NCBI RefSeq assembly: GCF_027214005.1
Contig: NZ_JAPWGY010000002.1
Coordinates: forward strand, 434,001-498,000
Reading direction: 5' to 3'
Origin: Kiloniella laminariae
GTDB taxonomy: Bacteria; Pseudomonadota; Alphaproteobacteria; Kiloniellales; Kiloniellaceae
Length of the DNA: 64,000 bases
Position 1 is the stretch's first letter, and every line of letters begins with the position of its first letter. Positions 9,758-18,242 of the stretch are shown in pieces. Under the pieces are notes generated by a model. That model made no database searches, had not been told where the DNA came from, and was given only the letters and a program-made list of their open reading frames with translations. Both the position numbers and the translations under genes were made by a program.

Positions 9758-10111
9758 ATGGAATATGGAAACTACGTCCAGTTCCTCCTGTCACTGGTTT
9801 TTGTGCTTGGTTTGATTCTTGCCATTGCGCTTCTTGCGCGACGTTTTGGGTTGGGCAACAGTCCGATCCAGAAAGGCGGAAAGCACAAACGAATTCATCT
9901 TGTCGAAGTAAGACCGCTTGATGCTCGCCGACGGCTGGTTATCGTCCGCTGTGATGATCGGGAACATCTATTGCTAACTGGTGGCACGCATGATCTTGTG
10001 ATAGACAGCAACCTTCCCTCCCCCCCTGACAGTGACAATAGCCTCCAGGGTGGCGATAACCAGAAGACCGACCAGGAAAAAAGCGGGAGGCAACAGATCA
10101 ATGACCGCTGA
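9758..10111 (+). CDS. fliO: flagellar biosynthesis protein FliO
   Basis: 117-residue bitopic membrane protein that aids FliP stability and assembly. One membrane segment (about 8-28, LLSLVFVLGLILAIALLARRFG) is followed by a small cytoplasmic domain with the FliO pattern IHLVEVRPLDARRRLVIVRCDDREHLLLTGG. The 3' end overlaps the fliP start by 11 bases. Confidence 0.9.
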   Translation: MEYGNYVQFLLSLVFVLGLILAIALLARRFGLGNSPIQKGGKHKRIHLVEVRPLDARRRLVIVRCDDREHLLLTGGTHDLVIDSNLPSPPDSDNSLQGGDNQKTDQEKSGRQQINDR

Positions 10112-10868
10112 AATGAGAACAAAACTGTCAAAGTGCCTGTTCGCAGGCTTTGTTATTGGGACAGGCACTCTGCTGGCCTTGCCAGAAACAGCCTGGTCAC
10201 AGGCAGTTACTCTTGACCTAAACAACGAGATCCTGGGCTCTGGCAGCGGACGTATTCTCCAGATGCTGGCCCTGCTCACGATCCTGAGCCTTTCACCTGC
10301 GATCCTGATGATGGTGACCTCCTTCACCCGGATCATTGTCGTCTTGTCATTTATTCGTACTGCAATGGGAATTCAGCAGGCTCCACCCAACACCGTGTTG
10401 ATCAGCCTCGCGCTTTTTCTGACGCTCTTTATCATGACCCCCACGATGGAAAAGGTCTATAACGACGCGGTCAAACCGTTGCTGGAAGAGGAAATCGACG
10501 AGATCCAGGCCTGGGAGAGAGGTGTCATACCAGTCCGGGACTTCATGCTTCAGCATGTTCGGGAAAAAGATCTGGGACTTTTTATGGAGTTGGCAAATGT
10601 CGGAGAAGTCGCCACACCGGAAGCCACTCCGCTTCGCGCCCTGATCCCGGCCTTTATGATCAGCGAACTTCGTCGAGCCTTTGAAATCGGCTTCCTGATC
10701 TTTTTGCCATTCCTGATTATCGATATGGTCGTCGCATCTGTGCTCATGTCCATGGGGATGATGATGTTACCCCCAATTATGATCTCTCTTCCTTTCAAAC
10801 TGATCTTCTTCGTCATGGTTGATGGCTGGTATATGATCGCAGGAAGCCTGGTCCGAAGCTTCGGCTAA
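10101..10868 (+). CDS. fliP: flagellar biosynthesis protein FliP
   Basis: 255-residue core export gate subunit. It has an N-terminal signal peptide, then ILSLSPAILMMVTSFTRIIVVLSFIRTAMGIQQAPPN, LALFLTLFIMTPTMEKVY and the C-terminal LIPAFMISELRRAFEIGFLIFLPFLIIDMVVASVLMSMGMMMLPP, all diagnostic of FliP. I chose the ATG at 10101 because a GGGAGG ribosome site lies 10 bases upstream and the signal peptide begins there. A longer in-frame start at 10032 would add 23 residues lying inside fliO. Confidence 0.97.
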   Translation: MTAEMRTKLSKCLFAGFVIGTGTLLALPETAWSQAVTLDLNNEILGSGSGRILQMLALLTILSLSPAILMMVTSFTRIIVVLSFIRTAMGIQQAPPNTVLISLALFLTLFIMTPTMEKVYNDAVKPLLEEEIDEIQAWERGVIPVRDFMLQHVREKDLGLFMELANVGEVATPEATPLRALIPAFMISELRRAFEIGFLIFLPFLIIDMVVASVLMSMGMMMLPPIMISLPFKLIFFVMVDGWYMIAGSLVRSFG

Positions 10869-10883
10869 CAGATCCCAATGCGG

Positions 10884-10921
10884 GTTGGGTTCTGGGGAAT
10901 TCTTGTAATTGCCAGAACCCA
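10884..10921. terminator. stem-loop between fliP and the convergent TPR gene
   Basis: An 11-bp perfect stem, TTGGGTTCTGG / CCAGAACCCAA, with a 16-base loop, located in the 80-base gap between two convergent genes. There is no long T run next to it, so termination efficiency is uncertain, but position and stem strength suit a shared terminator. Confidence 0.7.
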
Positions 10922-10948
10922 AAGATATGGATTTTGAAGTCTGTTTTG

Positions 10949-13900
10949 TTAATTGATCGCACTGAGCGGAGTGCTTTCAAGCCGCTCTCGATAGAGATCC
11001 ATAAAGGCCTGAATTTGCGTGATCTGCTTTAACTCTTCGGCAATTGATTTCACAGCACCACTATCCAGGCTGCCGGTTAAAAGCCTGAAGGTCGCATCTC
11101 GGGGGCTCTCCCCCATGACTGCACCATAGTTGTCACGAAGCAATTGCAAACCTTCATTGTCTCCGGCCAGCGTCTGGGCAATTGCCAGATTGATCACCGC
11201 CTGACTTTCTTCCTCGTTCAAAGGACGATCTGTTGGCGGGGATGAAGGGATAAGCTTTCCAAGGCTCTTCCCTGCTTCATTCCACCTGCGCATTTTCCAC
11301 AAGATATCTGACTTCAGACGTAAAGCATCAAGACTATCGTCCTCGGCAAGCAAGTCCAGGGCCTGATCTTCCTGAGAAAGCTCGGCCATAGCCCGCGCCC
11401 TCAAATGCAACCGCTGTTGTTTGAGAGCCTCGGGCATGTCAGAAACCTCTGTCTCATCAAGAGCCGTCAAGCTTTGTTCTGCCGCTCCCTCAAGCAGGCG
11501 AATGAGCGAGAGCCGAGTTCCGACCCTGGCTTTTTCCTCCCCCTCCAGCCTGTAGGTAACCTGATCCGCCAGCAGGTCCCCAGCCTGTTCAAGGAGATCC
11601 ACATCAACCAGGCGATCAGCCAGCTTGGCGATCATCATCTCCCCCTTCTCGCCAAGGGGGGTGAGTTCTTTAAACTCTTCGTAAAGGGCTATGGACGAAA
11701 GCGGCGGAATGCGGCTTCCGCCATCCTCGATATACATACCCTCAAAAATCTCTTTCATCCGCTTTGCAACCTGATCCGCCCGGTCTGAATGCGGAAAATA
11801 GGAGGCTGCCTGCCGAAGAGAGTGAAGACTTTTTCGATAATCCAGTGCCTCGGCGTACCGATCTCCCAGTTCATTGAGGATTGCAAATTCGAACTTATCC
11901 CCGCGCCAGGCAAAACGAAGTTGTTCAAGCTGCTCAATCCCCTCTTCCTGGGCCAGTGTCCCTTCTTCGATCCCCAGTTTGGTCAAGGCATGTCGCGCGC
12001 GCGCACTGGTTGGGCGATGTCGATTGTATTTCAGCCCTTTCCATATTTCCCGGGCTTCCTCAACCATGCCATCCTGGAACAGACGCTGGCCTTCGAGAAA
12101 GTCAACCTGTGCTGTCTCAAATTCAGTCGGATTTCCCGCCAACACCTTCCCAAGGTAGAGGCTTGCCTTTCCGGTATCTCCCACATGCAAAGCCGTATCC
12201 GCGGCAAGAAAATACAGTCTGTTACGCACGTTTGGAGGCAAATCATCGATCAGAGAGTCAGCCTCGGCAAAACCTATGGCAGCAGGTCCCCAGTCCTGCC
12301 CGGAAGCAGCAAGAGCTGCTTGCCACAATGCTGTTTCCCATTCACCCGCCAAAGCAGAGTCCGCCAGGGTTTTCTCTGCTTCTTCAAAGTTATCACTCAA
12401 AAACTGGCTTGCACCAAGTAACAGCTTGAAGGAAGGATCTTCACTCAGACGCCGGTTTTCCTGGGCCACCAGTTCAAGCATTCCGATCGCTTCGGTAATA
12501 CGGCCATGCGCAAAGAAAAAACGGGCCAAATCCAGACGGGCCAACCCTTGTTGTAACCCTGTTGCCTCAGTTACTGCCCGCTGGAGCTTTTGTAAATTTC
12601 CGAGATAGGCGCTTTCGCCCCCGCGCCGATCAGCCTGTAAATCCAGCATTTTGATTGGAGGAACAGGGGCCACTTCCCCCCCCCTAGGCAAGGATCGCGC
12701 GGTTTCACCGGAAACCAAGAGTTCCTCTCTGGAACGGACCACAACAGCTCGCGGCGTAAGGGCCACAATCAGACCTTCAGCAGTGGGTTGCAGCACCACG
12801 CCCTGATAGGAAGGTAAAGCCCGGAATTGCAGAAATTCATCGATTTTCGGTGACCCCAGATTGGGTTCCGCGATCGGTGCCACAATCAGCCGATCCCCCA
12901 GTTCAGGGTGAGACAGAGAAAGCAGGCGTGTTACAGATTTAACCAAAAATCTGACTTCAGGCCCGTCTTCGCCTTGGCCAAGATCACTGACAATGGCCTG
13001 GACAGGCAAAGAAGACCGTCGCCGGATATCGACAGTCCAGCGATTGCCCTCTTTACTCATGCGAGGAACCTGTGTTTCCGGAGCCGACAAACGCAACACT
13101 GTCGCCCCTTCAATCGGCAGGGTATCAACGGGTGCAAATTGCGGCGCCATCTGTTCAATCGCCCGGTGCAGATTCTCCGGCCCTTGGCGATCAAAGACAA
13201 GCCAGAGATGCTCGCCCCGTCGAAATACGGCCGCGCCTGTTGGTTCAGGCCAGTTGAAATTGAGAATTGTCGGCGGCAATAAATCTGCAGACCGTCCTGG
13301 TGGTGGAACAAGGAAAGGAATATCCAGTGGCTCTGTTAACGTCACAAGATCCTGCGCCACCAAACCCGACGGGTCTTTTTGCTTATTACCCGCCTCCCCA
13401 CTATCGACGAATTTGAGCTCGGACAGCTTAACCGGCCCAGTGTTGTTTCTCGACTCACCAGACAAGCGTTTTCGAGCATTTTCAGGTTGCTCTGTCGCCG
13501 TCGTGCCAGGATCGGGTTTTGTAACGTCAGCAGATTTCCCAGAAGGAATGCCTGGTTTTGACGGGGCCTGCTCAGAAGGGGTTAGACCTGCTATTCCGGG
13601 AACAAGCGGCGCAGATTTGGATGTTGCTGCTGTTGTTTCTGGCTTGTTTTCCACCTCAGGCTTTGCCTCCTCTACGCCTGCAGGTTTTGGCAACAGAGAC
13701 AAGGGACCGGAGCCCGCCAGTTCATCAAGCTTTGGTAACGTCACCTGGGGTGACGAGGTTCCGGCTGGAGTTGGCTCATTTGTTGTCGATGCCTTGGTTG
13801 GCTCTGTGGGCCTTACGGCTGGAGCAGGTACTGCAGCTTTTGCAGGTTCAGCCGTTTTCTGGTTTTCTGCTATCTGACTATCCCGGGGCTTGATATCAAT

Positions 13901-14635
13901 GACAGACTTTGGTCCCACATTAAACAGACGGGCTTCAGAACCCGGCGCCAGATTGAACTCCAGCTTCAAACCGGGTGATTGTTCAAGAACTCTACCCGAT
14001 TGAACCAGTGGCATTCTCGTCCTGTTGAGTTGGGAAAAATCAACGTTCGCTGCTTTATCAAAATCGACAACCAGTCGATCTCCCTGCTGGGCCAGTTTTC
14101 CCTTTACAACAGACGGCCAGTCGACAACCAGACGGTTATAATCCGGGTGCTCGGCAAAACGGAAACCAACCGTCGACGCCGGACCGGAGGTCCCCACGGC
14201 TGGAGGAACCTGTTTTGGCAGTACAGGCTGAGGTACTGCAGCAGGTTTTGTCGGATTTTCGGCTGTTTCTGTATCTCCAATCCGTAGATCAACGATAACC
14301 TTGGTGCCACTTTTTGAGCTCTCCTGAACAAAATCATCCAGAAGAGGAAAGCTGATGCGTTTTTTACTACTATCCAGCACAGGCTTCCCGGTGTAGCCAC
14401 GCAACCCCTGCCCCAGAGATCCAAACTGATAGCCTGATGCCTCGTCAAATTCGACGACAAGCTGCCTGTTTTCAATCCGCACCTGATAAGGAACATCGCG
14501 CAGCCAGTCGAACACAATCCGCCCATAGCCAGGATGAACGGCAGCACGAACTGTCACATCCTGGGCAATAGAGGCGAGAGGAAACAAGAACAGCAATACC
14601 CCTGCCAGAAAAATTTGGCACAAGGCTTTATTCAA
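10949..14635 (-). CDS. large exported protein with AMIN-like repeats and a TPR region, motB operon
   Basis: 1228 residues with an N-terminal signal peptide (to about 25, ending SIAQ). Residues 27-117 and 155-250 are two copies of a beta-rich module (HPGYGRIVFDW...LVVEFD and HPDYNRLVVDW...LVVDFD), with a third, weaker copy near 455-490 (NFNWP...LWLVFD). This resembles AMIN/secretin N-terminal domains. A long Pro/Ala/Thr-rich linker separates copies two and three. The C-terminal half is a helical TPR-type array (ARFFFAHGRITEAIGML, LGASQFLSDNFEEAEKTL, DYRKSLHSLRQAASYF). The start is a TTG overlapping the motB stop, so it is probably made together with the stator protein. Related large TPR proteins sit beside motB in other Rhodospirillales-like genomes. 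No established function is known to me; a periplasmic motor or stator accessory role is inferred from context. Confidence 0.8.
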   Translation of the reverse strand: MNKALCQIFLAGVLLFLFPLASIAQDVTVRAAVHPGYGRIVFDWLRDVPYQVRIENRQLVVEFDEASGYQFGSLGQGLRGYTGKPVLDSSKKRISFPLLDDFVQESSKSGTKVIVDLRIGDTETAENPTKPAAVPQPVLPKQVPPAVGTSGPASTVGFRFAEHPDYNRLVVDWPSVVKGKLAQQGDRLVVDFDKAANVDFSQLNRTRMPLVQSGRVLEQSPGLKLEFNLAPGSEARLFNVGPKSVIDIKPRDSQIAENQKTAEPAKAAVPAPAVRPTEPTKASTTNEPTPAGTSSPQVTLPKLDELAGSGPLSLLPKPAGVEEAKPEVENKPETTAATSKSAPLVPGIAGLTPSEQAPSKPGIPSGKSADVTKPDPGTTATEQPENARKRLSGESRNNTGPVKLSELKFVDSGEAGNKQKDPSGLVAQDLVTLTEPLDIPFLVPPPGRSADLLPPTILNFNWPEPTGAAVFRRGEHLWLVFDRQGPENLHRAIEQMAPQFAPVDTLPIEGATVLRLSAPETQVPRMSKEGNRWTVDIRRRSSLPVQAIVSDLGQGEDGPEVRFLVKSVTRLLSLSHPELGDRLIVAPIAEPNLGSPKIDEFLQFRALPSYQGVVLQPTAEGLIVALTPRAVVVRSREELLVSGETARSLPRGGEVAPVPPIKMLDLQADRRGGESAYLGNLQKLQRAVTEATGLQQGLARLDLARFFFAHGRITEAIGMLELVAQENRRLSEDPSFKLLLGASQFLSDNFEEAEKTLADSALAGEWETALWQAALAASGQDWGPAAIGFAEADSLIDDLPPNVRNRLYFLAADTALHVGDTGKASLYLGKVLAGNPTEFETAQVDFLEGQRLFQDGMVEEAREIWKGLKYNRHRPTSARARHALTKLGIEEGTLAQEEGIEQLEQLRFAWRGDKFEFAILNELGDRYAEALDYRKSLHSLRQAASYFPHSDRADQVAKRMKEIFEGMYIEDGGSRIPPLSSIALYEEFKELTPLGEKGEMMIAKLADRLVDVDLLEQAGDLLADQVTYRLEGEEKARVGTRLSLIRLLEGAAEQSLTALDETEVSDMPEALKQQRLHLRARAMAELSQEDQALDLLAEDDSLDALRLKSDILWKMRRWNEAGKSLGKLIPSSPPTDRPLNEEESQAVINLAIAQTLAGDNEGLQLLRDNYGAVMGESPRDATFRLLTGSLDSGAVKSIAEELKQITQIQAFMDLYRERLESTPLSAIN

Positions 14636-15570
14636 CCATTCTCTCCGGCATAGAGATGTATAATAATATCAACACGGCGCGCGAGCTTGTCTTTTTGGGT
14701 GGCAGACAATTTGTCTGAAAGTTTACCATAACGTGAATCACCATATCCACGCGACAGAATAGTATTTTTATACCCTGATTTTTCCAATAAAACAGCTACA
14801 TAGTCAGATCGTGCAAGGGAAAGTTCCCAATTGGACGGATAGGCACTGCTATTCCCGGGAACAGAAGGGTCGGCATGCCCTGCAATTTCGATTCTGTTAT
14901 CGATGAATCCCATAACTCTTCCCAGGCGGATCAAGGCCGCTTCGGTTTTGGCAAGAGGGGTAATATCACCAGGCTCGAATAACAGATCACCCGGCAGAGA
15001 TACAACGAGCCGATCCTCCAGTCGCGTCAACAATGCGCTGGAAAGTTCGGGATCATCCTTGAGCTTTTGCCCCAGCAGCGAATAGAGATAATCCAGGTCT
15101 TCTCCGGGAATAAAGTCCACAGGTTCCATGGTCAGACTCTTCGCCGGCTTGGGCTCGACCACAAAGCGTTCGACTTTCAAGCTGGTCGACAGGGAGTCAA
15201 CCAGATTACGCCACTTCTTTTCCTCCATAACCGACATCGAATAGAGCAGGACAAAAAAAGTAAGCATCAAGGCAACCAGATCTGTAAAGGTTACCATCCA
15301 GCTTGAAGAAAACACTGGCCCCTGAGCATCATGCTGCTTTTCTGTCGTCCTTAGCAATCGGGTAAGATAGTACTCTTGAGCAACAGCAGGTACTGCTACC
15401 TTAACTGTTCGAACAGCGACGTCCTCATCGACTTCACTCTCGGCATACAGTTCATCAGCGGTTTTTCCAGTCGATTTTTTGGTCGATTTTCTGGCCGATG
15501 CTTTTTTAGCAGGGCCCTTGTCTTTTCCTGGTGCCCTATAGGTAAATTGAGGATCTTTTTTCTCTGACAT
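14632..15570 (-). CDS. motB: flagellar motor stator protein MotB
   Basis: 312 residues. A basic, Lys/Ser/Thr-rich N-terminal extension of about 65 residues precedes the single membrane segment SWMVTFTDLVALMLTFFVLLYS. This contains the ion-binding aspartate (Asp97 when counted from the ATG at 15570). The C-terminal half is an OmpA/MotB peptidoglycan-binding domain (IEIAGHADPSVPG...NWELSLARSDYVAVLLEKSGY...ILSRGYGDSRY...ARRVDIIIHL). Start choice: ATG at 15570 overlaps the stop of the upstream gene (TGATG); a GTG one codon upstream is also possible. The partner motA is 40 kb away in the fliF operon, so the two stator genes are separated. Confidence 0.94.
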   Translation of the reverse strand: MSEKKDPQFTYRAPGKDKGPAKKASARKSTKKSTGKTADELYAESEVDEDVAVRTVKVAVPAVAQEYYLTRLLRTTEKQHDAQGPVFSSSWMVTFTDLVALMLTFFVLLYSMSVMEEKKWRNLVDSLSTSLKVERFVVEPKPAKSLTMEPVDFIPGEDLDYLYSLLGQKLKDDPELSSALLTRLEDRLVVSLPGDLLFEPGDITPLAKTEAALIRLGRVMGFIDNRIEIAGHADPSVPGNSSAYPSNWELSLARSDYVAVLLEKSGYKNTILSRGYGDSRYGKLSDKLSATQKDKLARRVDIIIHLYAGENG

Positions 15571-16259
15571 CACTCAATCTCGGCATAGTTTTCGAAAGTG
15601 ATATCTTTAACTGCCGTGTCATACACACGAATGACAAAAAAAACCTTTTCCTCGGCATCCGGTTGAAGCCCGATAGCAGCTTTATCTGCCGGTATTCCTG
15701 CACTTTCTATTGCCTGGGCCAAAACACCACTTCGTCTTATGGCAGTATCAAGGCTTTGCGGATCACCAGCGGTAGCCATTCCGGGAATCCCATAGAGAAA
15801 CTCGAACTCATAATAGCCCCCCTCCTCGGCAAACCGTCCCAGAGCCGTTGCCAAACGCTTGAGCAACAGTTCCCTTCCGGAAGCCAGATCCATGCCTCCA
15901 TCAGGAAACATGCTTTCCCGTGGAAGTCTGAGCCTTAAGAAATTTTGGGTACTGCCCTTTTCTCTCTCCACGGCAGGAATTGTTGTTTCGAACAGACGCT
16001 CCACCTCGCTGACCAACTCTGCCTTGTCATCAAGGTTATCCAGGCTCTGGTCAAAGCGGGCATGACGCTCATATTTTCTGGCATCTCCGCTAAAGGTGCT
16101 GTTGACAGAATCAAGAACGGCCTTGGCTTTGTCTTCTTCAAAGGAGGAAAGGGCATTAAGCATAATAAAAAAAGCCAAAAGCAGAAGCTTAAGGCTCAAG
16201 AGCGCAACGATATTCCTATCGTGCCCCTGATGTTGCCTCCTGAACAGGGGGCCGAACAT
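15570..16259 (-). CDS. MotB-like membrane protein lacking the ion-binding aspartate
   Basis: 229 residues from the ATG at 16259 (a TTG at 16268 is an alternative). The N-terminal segment NIVALLSLKLLLLAFFIMLNALSSFEEDKAKAVLDSV aligns without gaps to the MotB membrane helix (FTDLVALMLTFFVLLYSMSVMEEKKWRNLVDSL), but the essential Asp is replaced by Ser and the next position by Lys-Leu. The C-terminal part keeps an OmpA-like outline (RLRLPRESMFPDGGMDLASGRELLLKRLATAL...YEFEFLYG...TAIRRSGVLAQAIESAGIPADKAAIGLQP) without a clear peptidoglycan-binding NxxLSxxR signature. It lies between cheZ and motB with overlapping ends. It cannot conduct ions as MotB does; a stator accessory or regulatory partner is inferred. 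Confidence 0.7.
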   Translation of the reverse strand: MFGPLFRRQHQGHDRNIVALLSLKLLLLAFFIMLNALSSFEEDKAKAVLDSVNSTFSGDARKYERHARFDQSLDNLDDKAELVSEVERLFETTIPAVEREKGSTQNFLRLRLPRESMFPDGGMDLASGRELLLKRLATALGRFAEEGGYYEFEFLYGIPGMATAGDPQSLDTAIRRSGVLAQAIESAGIPADKAAIGLQPDAEEKVFFVIRVYDTAVKDITFENYAEIE

Positions 16260-16264
16260 GTCAA

Positions 16265-16912
16265 TCAATCAAACCCGAGAAGGGCATCAATATCATCCTG
16301 ACTGACGCCTTGCCCCGGTAACTGTGGGCCGTTGAGAAGATCTTCATCAGGCCGGTTAACACCATCAGCCCGTTTGGGAGTGGGCTGTTTGTCTGTTGCA
16401 GGAAGATTACTGCTGTCGCCAAAGGCCTGCAGCAATTTGTCAACTTTCAGCTCGACATGCTGAAGAGCATTGACGACGCGGGACACCCTCTGTCCCATGA
16501 TATCCTGAAAGCTACAGGCTTCATAAACCTGGGTAACAACCTCGTTTATTTTCCCGGATACCTCGGCATCTGGAAGCTTCTCGGTCAGTTCTTCCAGTAA
16601 TTCCATTGCCTCGAGGATATTGTGGGTGGCCTGTTCTGTGGCCCCCACAATAGCATCGAGCTCATCGGCGGCTGTAGGAAGGTAGTCGCTCTTGATTTCA
16701 TCAGGCCGCAGGGAAGCGAGTTCCCTTTTGGTATCATGAATATAGCTTGCAACCGAACCAATTTCGCTTAAAAGCTTTTTGTTCGTTGCAGTTGCGTCTC
16801 CCTCGACGTCAGAGGTCAGACTGTCAACAAGACTGTCAATGTCGGCACTACTCAGGCCAACATCTGCAGCCTTCAGCTTTTCCAGCAACTCTTCCCTGAC
16901 CGATCTGGTCAT
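16265..16912 (-). CDS. cheZ: CheZ-family CheY-P phosphatase
   Basis: 215-residue helical protein. The catalytic-site region VVTQVYEACSFQDIMGQRVSRVVNAL carries the CheZ signature (Asp and Gln of FQDxxGQ), within a long hairpin-forming helical stretch (about 60-165). A proline-rich linker leads to a C-terminal peptide SQDDIDALLGFD, the expected CheY-binding tail. Immediately downstream of cheY and coupled to the MotB-like gene. Many alphaproteobacteria lack CheZ, so its presence fits a Rhodospirillales-like lineage. Ribosome site AAGGAAG. Confidence 0.88.
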   Translation of the reverse strand: MTRSVREELLEKLKAADVGLSSADIDSLVDSLTSDVEGDATATNKKLLSEIGSVASYIHDTKRELASLRPDEIKSDYLPTAADELDAIVGATEQATHNILEAMELLEELTEKLPDAEVSGKINEVVTQVYEACSFQDIMGQRVSRVVNALQHVELKVDKLLQAFGDSSNLPATDKQPTPKRADGVNRPDEDLLNGPQLPGQGVSQDDIDALLGFD

Positions 16913-16923
16913 AACAGCTTCCT

Positions 16924-17313
16924 TTAGAAGTTACCTAACACCGCAATCAACTTCTTCTTGAGAGTCGCAGCGTTAAAAGGCTTGACGATGTAGTTGTTCA
17001 CACCAGCCTGTTTGGCAGCGATAACGTTTTCAGTCTTGCTTTCCGCGGTCACCATAATGAAAGACAGATCTTTCAGGTGTGCATCTGCACGGCATTCCTT
17101 CAGCAACTGAAGGCCACTCATTGGCTCCATATTCCAATCAGAGATAACAAGACTGTACTGCTTGCCCCGCAATTTTTGCAGAGCACTGCTGCCGTCTGTC
17201 GCCTCATCCACATTATTGAAGCCAAGCTGCTTGAGCAAATTCCGCACAATTCGCAACATGGTTTTATAGTCATCCACGATGAGAATTGGCATATTCATGT
17301 CGACTTCCGACAT
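16924..17313 (-). CDS. cheY: chemotaxis response regulator CheY
   Basis: 129-residue single receiver domain that carries the signal to the motor switch (FliM). Acid pocket in [10 protein letters not shown], phospho-acceptor Asp in [17 protein letters not shown], Thr in FIMVTAES and Lys in YIVKPF. The ATG at 17313 is preceded by AAGGAG at a good distance; a TTG two codons upstream was not chosen. Heads the cheY-cheZ-motB-like-motB-TPR operon, downstream of a terminator. Confidence 0.95.
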   Translation of the reverse strand: MSEVDMNMPILIVDDYKTMLRIVRNLLKQLGFNNVDEATDGSSALQKLRGKQYSLVISDWNMEPMSGLQLLKECRADAHLKDLSFIMVTAESKTENVIAAKQAGVNNYIVKPFNAATLKKKLIAVLGNF

Positions 17314-17464
17314 AGGCAACTCCTTAACTAATCTCTATATGCAAACAATATTAGCGCAAATCGTGATTTTAAGCTAACAGCATAGAATTAACGCAGAGTA
17401 AACAAACCATAGCTTTTCAAGATCTTAGAGCTTTTCTTTTAGAACCTCCGTCACCAGAGGCAGA

Positions 17465-17496
17465 AAAGCCCCGGAAGTCCTAGGACCCGGGGCTTT
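17465..17496 (-). terminator. terminator of the fliL-fliM-DUF6468-motE operon
   Basis: Stem AAAGCCCCGG / CCGGGGCTTT enclosing the inner palindrome GTCCTAGGAC. It lies 60 bases beyond the stop of motE and before cheY, separating the two minus-strand operons. The T run on the minus strand is short (CTTTTCTG). Confidence 0.8.
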
Positions 17497-17555
17497 CACT
17501 AGCCTGAAATCTGGTCAAATAAATTTTAACCATAAATACCGAAGGGCGATTGTTT

Positions 17556-18233
17556 TTACTGTTTTGCCAGCGGCAGTGAGCGTCTTTGGGCCAGCTCGAG
17601 AGTCACCTCTTTAGCTTTTTTAGGGTTCATGCTGGCGAGAATCGGCGCTGTTTTGCGCTCCTTCATTCTTTCAACGACTTCAAGAAGAACGACCATATCC
17701 AGCTCTTCGAAAATTCTGGCCGCATCTTTGGGTTTCATGCTTTCATAGATTTTCACAAGGCTGGTCATCTGCTCATCACTTTGAGCATCGTGCTGAACGA
17801 TCAGACCTTCGATTGTCTTCTGAAGCTTGCCAAGTTCCACAATCTTTTCATCAATCCGCTGCTCGGCAGCCAACAGCAGGATCTCTCTCTGTTCTACACC
17901 GCGCTCGCGTTCATCCAGTTGTTCCCGGCGCGCAGAAAGCGATTGCAACAAAACAACCTCTTCATCCGTCATGGAAAAAGGATCGGCCTCAAGCCCCTGT
18001 ACCTTGGGAAGTTCCGCAGACTGCTCAGCGGCTTCCCCTGCTGGAGCCGTTTTCTCCGAGGTTGCGGGCGTAGCTGGTGTTTCTGGTGTTGCCGGCGCCT
18101 CTGCAGCTGGCGTCGGAGGGGTTGCGTTTTGTGCGAAAGCCTCTCCGGTCTGGTTAAAACCCTCCCAGACGCCCCCGACCTTTACAAGCAAGGTCATGGA
18201 GGAAACAGCTATCAGTACAGGTAATAAACGCAT
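17556..18233 (-). CDS. motE: MotE-family flagellar motility protein (MgtE_N-like domain)
   Basis: 225 residues: a membrane anchor or uncleaved signal (about 4-20), a Pro/Ala/Thr-rich linker (about 38-75), a coiled coil (about 88-150) and a C-terminal domain of MgtE N-terminal type (MTSLVKIYESMKPKDAARIFEELDMVVLLEVVERMKERKTAPILASMNPKKAKEVTLELAQR). In rhizobia, MotE is a periplasmic chaperone of the motor protein MotC; no motC is visible here, so its client may differ. Follows the DUF6468 gene by 9 bases. Confidence 0.82.
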   Translation of the reverse strand: MRLLPVLIAVSSMTLLVKVGGVWEGFNQTGEAFAQNATPPTPAAEAPATPETPATPATSEKTAPAGEAAEQSAELPKVQGLEADPFSMTDEEVVLLQSLSARREQLDERERGVEQREILLLAAEQRIDEKIVELGKLQKTIEGLIVQHDAQSDEQMTSLVKIYESMKPKDAARIFEELDMVVLLEVVERMKERKTAPILASMNPKKAKEVTLELAQRRSLPLAKQ

Positions 18234-18242
18234 CTTTACCTC

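Noticed and set aside
12993-13877. 294-residue plus-strand open frame inside the large TPR gene
   Set aside because: Antisense to the Pro/Ala/Thr-rich linker of the TPR protein; the low-complexity coding sequence opens the other frames, and the Ser/Gly-rich product looks like an artefact.
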